Of a stretch of DNA of 64,000 bases, positions 53,237 to 62,175 are shown one piece after another (position 1 is the first letter of the stretch; every line of letters begins with the position of its first letter). Under the pieces are notes generated by a model. The model was not told the origin of the DNA, ran no database searches, and saw nothing but the letters and a program-made list of their open reading frames with translations. The stretch is from Planctomycetota bacterium (lineage in GTDB: Bacteria > Planctomycetota > UBA1135 > GCA-002686595): positions 62,001-126,000 of the forward strand of contig JABABA010000002.1 of assembly GCA_014238415.1 (NCBI GenBank), written 5' to 3'. The position numbers and the translations under genes are program-made.

Positions 53237-53371
53237 AGAGCCCGTTCCCGAAATGGGACAATTAGCTCGAATTGAGGTCTCCGAAGAGGGGGTGTCGTGA
53301 TGCTTGCACGGCCCTCAGTTCATGCAGAGGCACTGGCCGATAACAGATAAGGGCCCCCAAGCACCGCAGGT

Positions 53372-53398
53372 GATTGGGAGCCATTATCTCTCCCAATC
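53372..53398 (+). promoter_or_regulatory. 9-bp stem hairpin just upstream of the protease start
   Basis: GATTGGGAG (53372-53380) and CTCCCAATC (53390-53398) form a perfect stem with a nine-base loop. It ends 16 bases before the ATG at 53415 and lacks a T run. It could affect ribosome access or act as an operator; less likely it ends transcripts from the HEAT-cyclophilin gene. Confidence 0.5.
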
Positions 53399-53414
53399 GT
53401 GTTCCCAGCCTGTA

Positions 53415-54740
53415 ATGCACCGACCCCTCATATTGGGATCCGTCCTCGTCGCCGTTGTTGGCGTGGCCGTGACCCGCGTTCATAACCTCGAGTCCGAGCT
53501 TGCACGTCTATCATCCGCACGCACCCCTCTTCCTAAAGTGCATCCAGGGGTCTTGTTGCAACTACGCGAACTTGACGATGGCTTGACCATGGCCTTGGCG
53601 GAACTGGAGACCATGCGCGGCGATGCCGAGGTAAAGGCAACAGAAGTGGTTGAAGGACATCTGGCCGCCTTCCGTTCGGACTACGGGGAGTACGCCAACA
53701 TCGAGCAGGAACTCACAAGCCTCAAGCAGGCCTACATCATGCTCTCCTCCGCAGCAGACAACAGAGCCGACCAGAATTCCTCAGCAAATGAGAAAGCCGA
53801 GCAACTGCGCAAGGAACTGGAAGCGCATCTGCAAATTGCCCTGGACGGCCTGCGCACCGAAGAGCAACGCCGGTGGGAAGACTTGACACAGGCTGTCAGC
53901 GCCGCGTCCTCACGTATGGAACAAGTAGACGATGAAGTAGCTAACCTGGGCCAGCGAATGATGTCTGCGAGCCCAGAAGTACGATGGACTGAAATGGTCG
54001 CTCCCACGGTGAGGCTGGAAGGGTCCACAACAGTGGGATCCGGAGTCGTGTTGGAATCCAAGCCCCACCCAGACGGACGTGGCTATCAGACCCTGCTGCT
54101 CACCGCATGGCATGTAGTGCGAGACATCCAGGCCAATGGCTCCGACGACAAGATCCCCGTCCCTGTTGAAATCCACCGCCAGCAAGGCTCTCGCTATGAA
54201 ATCGGTCGGCTACTGGCCAAGAATCCCGAGCTCGATGCCGCCCTCCTTGAACTACAAACACGGAAACCTGTCAAGCACGGCGCTCGGCTGGCCTCGCGCT
54301 CGGCACTGACATCCATGCAGATCTTCGACGAGATCTACGCCGTAGGCTGTCCCCTTGGCAACGACCCGATCCCCACTCGTGGTGAAGTTTCTGACCTGAA
54401 GCATGTTCTCGACGAGACGAGCTACTGGATGATCAGTGCGCCAACCTACATCGGAAACTCTGGAGGTGGAATTTTCGATGGCCAAGAGCGACGCCTGATG
54501 GCGCTCTTTTCCAAGATCTATACCCACGGCACAATCCGGCCAACGATTATCCCTCACATGGGACTGGCTTCACCCCTCAACGCGATCTACGACTGGTTTG
54601 AGGCTGAGGGCATCGCCAACATTGAAGAGTCAGACGCTGACGGGACCGCACAGATTGTGCTGATACAAACCTCCGCCGAAGACGTGGTTGCTGCCCCTGC
54701 AACAGCACTGACTAATGCCGAAAGTGTCGAGCACCGGTAA
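53415..54740 (+). CDS. Membrane-anchored trypsin-like serine protease with coiled-coil stalk
   Basis: The ATG at 53415 puts a membrane helix (about 4-20, PLILGSVLVAVVGVAVT) at the N-terminus of this 441-residue protein; an in-frame extension upstream crosses a hairpin and was rejected. Residues 25-190 are charged heptad-like helices, probably a coiled-coil stalk. The S1 protease domain (about 195-415) has the complete triad: His233 in LLTAWHVV, Asp274 in LDAALL and Ser349 in IGNSGGG. There is no PDZ domain, unlike DegP/HtrA. It is probably periplasmic and may oligomerise. Its 3' end overlaps convergent purH by 29 bases. Confidence 0.88.
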   Translation: MHRPLILGSVLVAVVGVAVTRVHNLESELARLSSARTPLPKVHPGVLLQLRELDDGLTMALAELETMRGDAEVKATEVVEGHLAAFRSDYGEYANIEQELTSLKQAYIMLSSAADNRADQNSSANEKAEQLRKELEAHLQIALDGLRTEEQRRWEDLTQAVSAASSRMEQVDDEVANLGQRMMSASPEVRWTEMVAPTVRLEGSTTVGSGVVLESKPHPDGRGYQTLLLTAWHVVRDIQANGSDDKIPVPVEIHRQQGSRYEIGRLLAKNPELDAALLELQTRKPVKHGARLASRSALTSMQIFDEIYAVGCPLGNDPIPTRGEVSDLKHVLDETSYWMISAPTYIGNSGGGIFDGQERRLMALFSKIYTHGTIRPTIIPHMGLASPLNAIYDWFEAEGIANIEESDADGTAQIVLIQTSAEDVVAAPATALTNAESVEHR

Positions 54741-56292
54741 AGACCATCGGCACCTTCGCGGCGTCACAGGCGGCAATTACCTTCTCATCGCGTACGGAGC
54801 CACCGGGCTCCACCAAGGCCACAACGCCCGCATCAACGGCTACCTCAACGCCGTCCGGGAAAGGGAAGAAAGCGTCTGAGGCCAGCACGCTGCCAGCGAC
54901 CCGATCCCCAGCCTTATGGGCTGCAAGGCGTACGGAATCCACACGACTCATCTGCCCCGCGCCCACTCCAACCACTGTGCGGTCTTTGGTGAGCACTATC
55001 GCATTCGACTTGACATGCTTGGCGATGCGGTTGGCAAAAGCCAGTTCTTCGAGTTGCTCTTGGGTGGGAGCAGCCATGGAAACGGTTTCAAAACAGTCCT
55101 CAGCTTCCACAGCCAGGTCGCGGTCCTGCAACAGGAAGCCACCAACAATCTTGCGTACTTCCATATCAGAAGAGCGGCGCACCGCAGGCCCATAAGCTCC
55201 GGTCATCAACAAGCGCACACTCTTGCCCCACTTGGGCTTGCCGGTCAGCAAAGCCAGCGCATCCTCATCAAAGGAAGGGGCCACGATCGCTTCGACAAAA
55301 CGATTGCCGTCCACCAAAAACTCAGCGCAGGCCAAATCAACCCCACGGGTGAAAGCCAAAACCGAACCAAAAGCGCTGATTGGGTCGCCTGACCAGGCCC
55401 TCTCCAGCGCCTCGATTACGTTCTCTCCAAGAGCCGCGCCACAGGGATTGGTATGTTTGATCACGCAGACAAAGGGCTCGTCAAACTCCTTGGCCAGTGC
55501 CAGAGCAGCATCAAGGTCAACAAGATTGTTGTAGGAAAGGGCCTTCCCGCTGAGCACTTCGGCACTGGCGATGCAGGGTTCATCGATTGCCCCCTGCCGA
55601 TAGAAAGCAGCGGTCTGGTGTGGGTTCTCGCCATAACGCAATTCCAACTCTTTCGTCCCTGCCAGGCTGAACGATTCCGGATAGGGCGAATCTCCCCCGT
55701 CCTGCTCGAAAATCCAGCGACTGATCATGGCGTCGTATCCAGCGGTCAATGCGAATGCCTTCTGAGCCAACCGCGCACGGGTTTCATCGGTCAGACTGCA
55801 GCCATCAGCCTTAAGTTCGTCAATCACCGTGGCGTAGTCTTCAGGATCGGTGACGATGCCTACGAAACGATGGTTCTTGGCCGCTGAACGCACCATGCTA
55901 GGTCCGCCAATATCAATCTGCTCTATGGCTTCCGCACGGACGACACCAGGTTTGGAAATAGTCGCTTCAAAAGGGTAGAGGTTGACCACCACAAGGTCGA
56001 TCGAGCCAATGTCATGTTCCTGCATGGACCGCACGTGGTGGGGTTCGTCACGCAGAGCCAAGATGCCCCCGTGAATCTTGGGGTGCAGGGTCTTGACCCG
56101 CCCATTCATCATCTCGGGAAAACCCGTGTGAGCAGAAACCTCTGTTACAGGAATGCCTGCGTCCGCAAGCCGCTTATGAGTCCCGCCCGTGGAGAGCAAC
56201 TCAATTCCAAGAGCTGCGAGAGACTTACCAAATTCTTCGATACCGGCCTTGTCGCTGACGCTGATCAGGGCCCGCTTGACTGTGTTTCGCAT
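54712..56292 (-). CDS. purH: Bifunctional AICAR transformylase / IMP cyclohydrolase
   Basis: PurH catalyses the last two steps of IMP synthesis. The ATG at 56292 was chosen because AAGGAG lies five bases upstream; an in-frame GTG at 56310 would put that site inside the gene. The 526-residue protein has the N-terminal MGS-like cyclohydrolase domain (RALISVSDKAG, STGGTHKRLADAG, GRVKTLHPKIHGG, VVNLYPFEAT) and the C-terminal transformylase domain (LRYGENPHQTAAFY, VIKHTNPCG). The length is normal. A 17-bp palindrome lies 70 bp upstream. Confidence 0.97.
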   Translation of the reverse strand: MRNTVKRALISVSDKAGIEEFGKSLAALGIELLSTGGTHKRLADAGIPVTEVSAHTGFPEMMNGRVKTLHPKIHGGILALRDEPHHVRSMQEHDIGSIDLVVVNLYPFEATISKPGVVRAEAIEQIDIGGPSMVRSAAKNHRFVGIVTDPEDYATVIDELKADGCSLTDETRARLAQKAFALTAGYDAMISRWIFEQDGGDSPYPESFSLAGTKELELRYGENPHQTAAFYRQGAIDEPCIASAEVLSGKALSYNNLVDLDAALALAKEFDEPFVCVIKHTNPCGAALGENVIEALERAWSGDPISAFGSVLAFTRGVDLACAEFLVDGNRFVEAIVAPSFDEDALALLTGKPKWGKSVRLLMTGAYGPAVRRSSDMEVRKIVGGFLLQDRDLAVEAEDCFETVSMAAPTQEQLEELAFANRIAKHVKSNAIVLTKDRTVVGVGAGQMSRVDSVRLAAHKAGDRVAGSVLASDAFFPFPDGVEVAVDAGVVALVEPGGSVRDEKVIAACDAAKVPMVFTGARHFRH

Positions 56293-56297
56293 GCTTG

Positions 56298-56303
56298 CTC
56301 CTT
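56298..56303 (-). promoter_or_regulatory. Shine-Dalgarno site of purH
   Basis: AAGGAG on the minus strand, five bases before the ATG at 56292. It decides the start codon of purH; most other genes in the window lack so clear a site. Confidence 0.85.
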
Positions 56304-56361
56304 GGCCCACCCGGGCCTAAAGGGGAAGGGTGACTCTCGTAAGCCAGGGGCTCTTCCCGGA

Positions 56362-56378
56362 CTGTTCGAGTCGAACAG
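56362..56378. promoter_or_regulatory. Perfect 17-bp palindrome upstream of purH
   Basis: CTGTTCGA and TCGAACAG flank a single central G, a perfect inverted repeat typical of a dimeric repressor operator. It lies between the purH start and the end of the AlbA_2 gene, 70 bp from the purH ATG. It is one base wider than the LexA consensus CTGT-N8-ACAG and unlike the E. coli PurR box, so the binding protein is unknown. Confidence 0.6.
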
Positions 56379-56423
56379 GATAGCCTCAACTTCAGAGCAC
56401 GGAAACACCCTTTCCGCCAAAGT

Positions 56424-57065
56424 TCAGGGGCCGCTCGCGCGACGCTCTCGGCAGCGTTTGAAGCCCCGGGGCGTCAATACATGTCCGCGGCCCTCAACTT
56501 CTCTGGTCAGGCTGGCCCGATGAAGCGCGACCATCCTACGACGCACTTCTCGCTCGCCCATTCGCATGCGGCGCACTAGCTCCTTGAGCTTCATTCCATC
56601 ATTCCGTTCGAGCAGGGAAAGCAACCTCCAGTCCTTCTCCTGCAGTGAAAGGTGCGTGGAGTTCTTCCTCATGCGCCCTATTTCCGACTCTGGTATCGGA
56701 CAGGTGGTATCACGATTGCGCAGGTAAGCTACTCGCTCGCCGCCCTTTCCTACAACACAGTAAGGCCCTTTAGAACCGGGGCGAACATCCACTCGCAGCA
56801 AGGACCGCCCATCTACCAAAGGCACGCGGTGAAATGAAATCTGGGGCGCAGGGTCCACCAGGGCTGCGGCGGCATTCATTGCGCGCCCCGCGGTCTCGAA
56901 ATTGACCACTCCCAGGGGTTGGCCCTCATCGCACATTCCAACCCAAATACGCCCTCCAGTTCCGTTGCTGAAGGCCGCTAATGTGCGCGCCATGCGAGAC
57001 GGACTGGGCACCTTCTCTTTCCATTCATCCTCAGGGCCCTCTGGCGGAATCGACTTAATATCCAC
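56424..57065 (-). CDS. AlbA_2 (Schlafen-like) domain protein with C-terminal winged helix
   Basis: The protein matches the AlbA_2 / divergent AAA-4 domain found in Schlafen-like putative transcriptional regulators: EDEWKEKVPSPSRMARTLAAFSN, then GGRIWVGMCDEGQPLGV, and a strand LLRVDVRPGSKGPYCV with YLRNRDTT. A C-terminal helical region (about residues 140-213) looks like a winged helix (LLERNDGMKLKELVRRMRMGEREVRRRM). The GTG at 57065 gives 213 residues; a TTG at 57107 would add 14. Start choice is uncertain. It has no clear operon partner and diverges from the next gene. Confidence 0.75.
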   Translation of the reverse strand: MDIKSIPPEGPEDEWKEKVPSPSRMARTLAAFSNGTGGRIWVGMCDEGQPLGVVNFETAGRAMNAAAALVDPAPQISFHRVPLVDGRSLLRVDVRPGSKGPYCVVGKGGERVAYLRNRDTTCPIPESEIGRMRKNSTHLSLQEKDWRLLSLLERNDGMKLKELVRRMRMGEREVRRRMVALHRASLTREVEGRGHVLTPRGFKRCRERRASGP

Positions 57066-57140
57066 TCCATAAATGGTACCGTTGAAACACCTGCAAGATT
57101 CGGCCAAGTTCGGTATGGTTGAAAGTGAGGATACTCCAAA

Positions 57141-58838
57141 ATGAATAGAACACTGACGTCCCGCCTAGGCCTTTGCGCTCTGATCTTGACGCCCATCATC
57201 ATCGCCCACGACGATGACCCCAAAGCCCGCAACCGGGTAGCTCCATACTCCGGAGTGGGTTATCTTCAGGGAGGAAGATCCAACCAACCCGTGCTACAGG
57301 CGACAGGTCCGGGAACCGCTGGTGGTGGATCGGGAACCTCCAACATGCCTATCGTTGGAGCGGGTGTTCAATTGCTGTCGTGGCTGTCCATGAGCGACTT
57401 GGGGGCATCATCCGGAATATTGGCCAATGACTGCTGGGGTTATGTATCACCCAGTGGACGCGAATATGTTGCCCTGGGCACCGAAGAGGCAACGATTTTC
57501 ATCGAAGTCACGGATCCTTTTGCTCCAGTTATTGTTGGGGAGATCTCTGGACCTCAGGGGGTGTGGCGAGATGTGAAGATCTACCAAGAGTACGCCTACT
57601 CAGTTTGCGAATCAGGCTGTGGTGGCATACAGGTGATTGACCTTTCACAAATTGATCAGGGAACAGTGACCCTGGTGACAACCTCCAGCGATGGCAGCAC
57701 CGGTTCCTCTCACAACGTGTTCGTAAACGAAGACTCGGGATTTCTCTACCGAATCGGTGGCGGAGGACTCGGACTGCGTTTCTACAGCCTGGCCAACCCT
57801 GCCCAACCCACATTTGTGGGTCAATGGAACGATCGTTATGTACACGATGCGCAAGTGGTGAGCTACACGTCCGGCCCCTATGCAGGTAAGGAAATCGCCT
57901 TTTGCGGATCAGGTTTCAACTCAGGCTGGGTCTCTCCCGGCGTGACCATCGTGGATGTGACCAACAAGTCCAACCCCGTTCTCCTGGGAGAAATCCAATA
58001 TCCCGGCGCGGTCTACGCCCACCAAGGCTGGCTGACAGAAGACCGGCAATACTTCCTGTTGGGCGATGAACTCGACGAGGGCAATCTCGGGGTGCCCTCT
58101 ACTACCCATGTAATTGACGTCAGCGATCTCTCAAACCCATCCCTAGCGGGCACATTTACGAACGGACTGGATGCCGTGACCCACAACGGTTATGTCAAAG
58201 GCGACTTTTTCTATCAAGCCAACTACAGCAGTGGCTTGCGAATTTTTGATATTAGCGATCCGGTCAACGGGACAGAAGTCGCTTGGTTTGACACCTATCC
58301 ATCCGACGACGATGTTTCCTACAACGGTTTGTGGAGCGTCTACCCCTACCTCCCAAGCGGGGTGATCGCAGCCAGCGATCGCCAAAGTGGTCTGTTCTTG
58401 CTCTGGCATGGGGATGACCGCCTTGGCTCAACCTACTGCGCACCCGGCGCCCTGAACTCAAGTGGCCAACCCGGTCGCATACAAGCGACTGGCAGCACGA
58501 GTATTGGCTTGAATAATGTGACCCTCTCTGCACTGACCCTGCCGAACAATCAGTTCGGATATTTCATCACCTCGCTCGATGCAGGGCTCAGTGTAAACCC
58601 GGGCGGTAGCCAAGGGATACTCTGCCTAGGCGGTTCGATTGGACGATACAACGGCCAAGTACAAACCTCGGGTCCAGACGGCGCGTTTGCAATCTCGATC
58701 AATCTAAATCAGATGCCGGTCAATCCCGTGACTGCCGCCCTCGCTGGCGACACATGGCGCTTCCAGGCCTGGTACCGAGACAACAACCCAGGACAGACGT
58801 CAAACTTCACGGACGCTGTAGCAGTCACTTTCCAGTAG
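57141..58838 (+). CDS. Secreted choice-of-anchor-B (LVIVD-repeat) protein with C-terminal FGYF/WYRD module
   Basis: This 565-residue exported protein has a signal-like N-terminus (LGLCALILTPIIIAH). After a Gly-rich linker, residues about 85-425 form a beta-propeller-like LVIVD-repeat domain of the choice-of-anchor-B family (CWGYVSPSGREYVALGTEE, EVTDPFAPVIVGEI, GVTIVDVTNKSNPVLLGEI, HVIDVSDLSNP, LRIFDISDP). The C-terminal module (about 429-565) is complete: YCAPGALNSSG, NQFGYFITS, NPGGSQGILCLG, DTWRFQAWYRD and NFTDAVAVTFQ. The same module on an unrelated N-terminal domain shows that it is a movable unit. Confidence 0.9.
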   Translation: MNRTLTSRLGLCALILTPIIIAHDDDPKARNRVAPYSGVGYLQGGRSNQPVLQATGPGTAGGGSGTSNMPIVGAGVQLLSWLSMSDLGASSGILANDCWGYVSPSGREYVALGTEEATIFIEVTDPFAPVIVGEISGPQGVWRDVKIYQEYAYSVCESGCGGIQVIDLSQIDQGTVTLVTTSSDGSTGSSHNVFVNEDSGFLYRIGGGGLGLRFYSLANPAQPTFVGQWNDRYVHDAQVVSYTSGPYAGKEIAFCGSGFNSGWVSPGVTIVDVTNKSNPVLLGEIQYPGAVYAHQGWLTEDRQYFLLGDELDEGNLGVPSTTHVIDVSDLSNPSLAGTFTNGLDAVTHNGYVKGDFFYQANYSSGLRIFDISDPVNGTEVAWFDTYPSDDDVSYNGLWSVYPYLPSGVIAASDRQSGLFLLWHGDDRLGSTYCAPGALNSSGQPGRIQATGSTSIGLNNVTLSALTLPNNQFGYFITSLDAGLSVNPGGSQGILCLGGSIGRYNGQVQTSGPDGAFAISINLNQMPVNPVTAALAGDTWRFQAWYRDNNPGQTSNFTDAVAVTFQ

Positions 58839-58872
58839 GTCACTGGGCACTTCTGAATCCAAGCCCCTGGAC

Positions 58873-60717
58873 CTAACGCAGAGCCGGAATCAGAGCAGCG
58901 CGGATTCGCTTCGAAGCGTAGTCATTGCCGCGGATCAATATTTCACGGACGCCCTCCAGATTGCCCAAGTCAACCATGACCAGGCACTTTCCGGTTAGTG
59001 ATCCTTCAAGAACCAGACGCTCGTGGCCCGAGTCCATGGCCTGGCTATCGGAGTAGACTTTGAAGACCTGCACCTTGCCCTGAGCGCGCAACTCAGGTAT
59101 CCAAAGGGCTTGAATGGAATCACCGAGCGCAACCGGAATGCTAGTGCTCCAGGATTCCCTGTGGCCCACAGTCGGATAGTAGGAGAGACGCTTGGGCTCT
59201 GCTCGGAACGGTGTGACCAGTGAGTACTCAACCGTTCCAGGAACCCCTCCAATAGGATCCAAGTAGGCCAGGGACACCTGTTCCACCTTTGAAGTCATTG
59301 AAATCAGGGGCAGCACGCAGGTACTTGCCTCCGCAGGCCACGGAAGACTGTAATTCAATTGTCCCACGGTCACCTGAAACGATCGCGCCTGCCTGACGTT
59401 CAGATTCGCCCTCACGGCAAGAGTTCCATCTCCGCTGGCAAGCACCTGACCCTCCTCAAACACCGCCCGCCCTTCATGAACCGCAGGCAATGCTGAGAGT
59501 GAACGCATCGGCGAAGGAACACCTGAGCTCAAACCCCGTGTGGTCAAACTGCCAAGCTGGACCGTACCGTCGCAAACATCCACGCTCTGGAATACTTGGT
59601 CGCAGGGCATATCAACCAAGAAGTCCTTGGGGCGCTTGCGCTGCTCAAAATGTTCAGACATGGCCTGACTGGTGAGCTGGCCTCTGGTAGCCAAGCTGAA
59701 AATCTTGATGTCAAGTTCAAGACGCAAGTAAGGCACTAGGTTTTCTCCGGCCACAAAACTCGTGCCCCCGATCCAAAGTGGAGCGCTACGTTGACCGCTC
59801 CGCTTGAGAATCATCGCATGGTTGAGGTCCAGGGGCATCAGACTCGGCTTGTTGTCACTTGGGCACAAGACTCGCTGAGCACGTGATCCTAGTCTCAGCC
59901 CAGCATAGGCCAAGAGGCCAGCCCTCTGGGGAATAAGGACGTCCCCCTCCAACACAGCCAAGCGTGCCTCCCGCCCAGCCACCTCCAAACCCAGTCGGTC
60001 GCGCATGGCATCTGCAATAACTCCCGCAGCAACCAACTGACCCCGCCGGCTCCAATGAGTGTCGCAACGCGACCACATCTCGGTTGCATTCACACCCGAC
60101 AGAACGGGCAAGAGGTCCACATAAGGAACGCCCCGCTCATCCAAGGCCGAAAGAAAGGCCGCATCCCATTCCGGCTTGGGGTCGTGATCGGTCAACAGCT
60201 TGTCGGCCACGGCCACAGCGCGACGCGGGACTGGAATCAAGAGCAAGCGAGTGCCCCGTGCGATCAATCGGCGCTCCCAGCAGCGAATGATGTTCGCCCA
60301 GACCCTCGCCGGCATCTCGGGTGGCAGGTCAGGAGGATTGAGACGCCTATCAAGGAACAACCAGCCGTCCCTGCCGACAACGGTCCTGGACCCTGCTTCA
60401 TCCGCATACCGCAACATGAGAGCTGCCAACCAAGGACCCAAGAAGTGACGTAGATTGGAGCGATCGTTGGCAGCATCATCAAGCAGGCGCATACGTGTTC
60501 CATCAGCCCAGGTCGCCCGGGCTATTCGGGCCGCCGCAACCTCGTTCTCAGCACCAATGGCCTGCGGCGCGGGAGCCGGACCGAAGAGATCCCATGAGCC
60601 AAGCCCTAGAGTCAATACCAAGAAGACCACAGTAAGCAGTACAGATCCCCATCGACCTGCGGGAACCACTACAAGTCCGTGCTCATCCTCAGAATTGGAA
60701 GTAAAGGAATGGGACAT
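58873..60717 (-). CDS. AlgX/AlgJ-like SGNH-type polysaccharide acetylation protein
   Basis: This 614-residue protein has one N-terminal membrane helix (about 25-45) and an AlgX/AlgJ-type SGNH domain: GRDGWLFLDRRLN, the catalytic pair Asp219 and His221 in CDTHW, and a likely nucleophile Ser320 in GGTSFVAG. These enzymes move acetyl groups to exported polysaccharide. About 250 residues follow the core and read as beta-sheet, possibly a glycan-binding domain. The ATG at 60717 was chosen over a TTG at 60723. It overlaps the upstream AlgI-like gene by 29 bases, its natural partner. Confidence 0.86.
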   Translation of the reverse strand: MSHSFTSNSEDEHGLVVVPAGRWGSVLLTVVFLVLTLGLGSWDLFGPAPAPQAIGAENEVAAARIARATWADGTRMRLLDDAANDRSNLRHFLGPWLAALMLRYADEAGSRTVVGRDGWLFLDRRLNPPDLPPEMPARVWANIIRCWERRLIARGTRLLLIPVPRRAVAVADKLLTDHDPKPEWDAAFLSALDERGVPYVDLLPVLSGVNATEMWSRCDTHWSRRGQLVAAGVIADAMRDRLGLEVAGREARLAVLEGDVLIPQRAGLLAYAGLRLGSRAQRVLCPSDNKPSLMPLDLNHAMILKRSGQRSAPLWIGGTSFVAGENLVPYLRLELDIKIFSLATRGQLTSQAMSEHFEQRKRPKDFLVDMPCDQVFQSVDVCDGTVQLGSLTTRGLSSGVPSPMRSLSALPAVHEGRAVFEEGQVLASGDGTLAVRANLNVRQARSFQVTVGQLNYSLPWPAEASTCVLPLISMTSKVEQVSLAYLDPIGGVPGTVEYSLVTPFRAEPKRLSYYPTVGHRESWSTSIPVALGDSIQALWIPELRAQGKVQVFKVYSDSQAMDSGHERLVLEGSLTGKCLVMVDLGNLEGVREILIRGNDYASKRIRAALIPALR

Positions 60718-62080
60718 GTTCAACGTTCACAAGACGCGTAAGGGCCAGTACAAAAAGCAACTGTAACGGTAAAGTCCAACTACGCGATTGTCTTTGAATC
60801 AAGACTTGGGTAGTTGGTGCAACGTAGACAACTAGAAGGGAACTCACAATCCCGATCAACAGTGCAGGTGACAACAGTCCCGGGATAGGCGAGGCCTCTC
60901 CAGCGAATCCAGCCATTGAGGCTACAATTTCGCTGGCGTGCACCAGGCCCTCGGACCTGAAGAACACCCAGCCCAAGAGCACGATCAGCATGGTGCTGGC
61001 GATCTTGAATGGTCGTGGCATTGCGGCGTGAACTGCGCGCTTCCCACGCCAACGCTCCACAATCAACCAGCTTCCATGCCAGGCACCCCAGACCAGAAAA
61101 GTCCAGGCAGCGCCATGCCAGAGTCCTCCTATCAACATCACCAGGGCAAGGTTTACGTAGGTGCGCATACTGCCCTTACGGTTTCCACCCAGGGGAAGAT
61201 ACAGGTAATCTCGCAACCAGGCAGACAAAGAGATATGCCAGCGCCGCCAAAACTCTGTGATCGACTGGCTGATGTAGGGCCTGTCAAAATTGATCGGAAG
61301 TCGAAAGCCCAGCATCAAGCCCAGTCCAATTGCCATGTCTGAGTAGCCAGAAAAATCAAAATACAATTGCAGACTAAAAGCCAACGATCCGAGCCATGCG
61401 TCAAAGGTCGTGACTGCCCCGCCATTGAATACGAGATCGGCAGTTGGAGCCAGAAGATCGGCTAGCAACACCTTCTTGATCAGTCCCGATTCAAAAGCAA
61501 GAACCCCTGCTGCAAACTTATCGACAGTATGAGTACGCTCAAAAAGCTGCCGAGCAACGGTGGAGTAACGCACAATTGGACCCGCGACCAACTGAGGGAA
61601 CATGGCCACATAGCAAGCAAAATCACCGAAGCGCTTGACCGGCTCGACCTTCCCACGGTAAATGTCAATTGTGTAGGAAAGGGTCTGAAAGGTATAGAAC
61701 GAGATACCTACGGGCAGAATGATCTCCGCAACATTGAATCCACCACTCCCGGCAATCGCCAAGATCTCGTTCAATGTATCGACGCCAAAGTTCGCGTACT
61801 TGAAGTAACCCAAGAGCCCCAGATTCGTAACAAGCGAAAGCAAGAGCCAATTGCGGCCACGGCCTCCGGCAACTCGAGCAGCGTGTATTTTGCGGCCACT
61901 AAGATGATCCACGAGTGTGGAAGTCATCATCAGAATCAAGAAGTCGGGGCGCCACCACCCATAGAACACATAGCTTGCCAGAGCTAGAATCCACGATCGC
62001 CCCCGTCTTGGTGTCAGATAGTAAATCCCCAAGAAGAAGGGCAAGAACCAAAACAGAAATGTTGCGCTGGTAAAGAGCAC
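60689..62080 (-). CDS. MBOAT family O-acyltransferase (AlgI-like)
   Basis: This 463-residue polytopic membrane protein passes acetyl groups across the inner membrane for polysaccharide acetylation. The GTG at 62080 gives the family opening LFTSATFLFWFLPFFLGIYYL. Landmarks are GISFYTFQTLSYTIDIYRG, FAMFPQLVAGPI-like text, RDYLYLPLGGNRKG, and the invariant catalytic His322 in GGLWHGAAW. It is the first gene of a two-gene unit with the AlgX-like protein; no alginate or cellulose synthase gene is in the window, so the polymer is unknown. Confidence 0.94.
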   Translation of the reverse strand: MLFTSATFLFWFLPFFLGIYYLTPRRGRSWILALASYVFYGWWRPDFLILMMTSTLVDHLSGRKIHAARVAGGRGRNWLLLSLVTNLGLLGYFKYANFGVDTLNEILAIAGSGGFNVAEIILPVGISFYTFQTLSYTIDIYRGKVEPVKRFGDFACYVAMFPQLVAGPIVRYSTVARQLFERTHTVDKFAAGVLAFESGLIKKVLLADLLAPTADLVFNGGAVTTFDAWLGSLAFSLQLYFDFSGYSDMAIGLGLMLGFRLPINFDRPYISQSITEFWRRWHISLSAWLRDYLYLPLGGNRKGSMRTYVNLALVMLIGGLWHGAAWTFLVWGAWHGSWLIVERWRGKRAVHAAMPRPFKIASTMLIVLLGWVFFRSEGLVHASEIVASMAGFAGEASPIPGLLSPALLIGIVSSLLVVYVAPTTQVLIQRQSRSWTLPLQLLFVLALTRLVNVEHVPFLYFQF

Positions 62081-62175
62081 GGACGGGTACTGATTCTGGG
62101 GGATCAGATCTTAGACAAGAAAACGCAGGCCAGCGTAGGAGCCATGACCGCACCAATCATCACTTTGCAAATTCA

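Noticed and set aside
56362..56378. LexA (SOS) box
   Set aside because: The CTGT and ACAG halves are separated by nine bases, not eight, and the downstream gene is purH, not an SOS gene.
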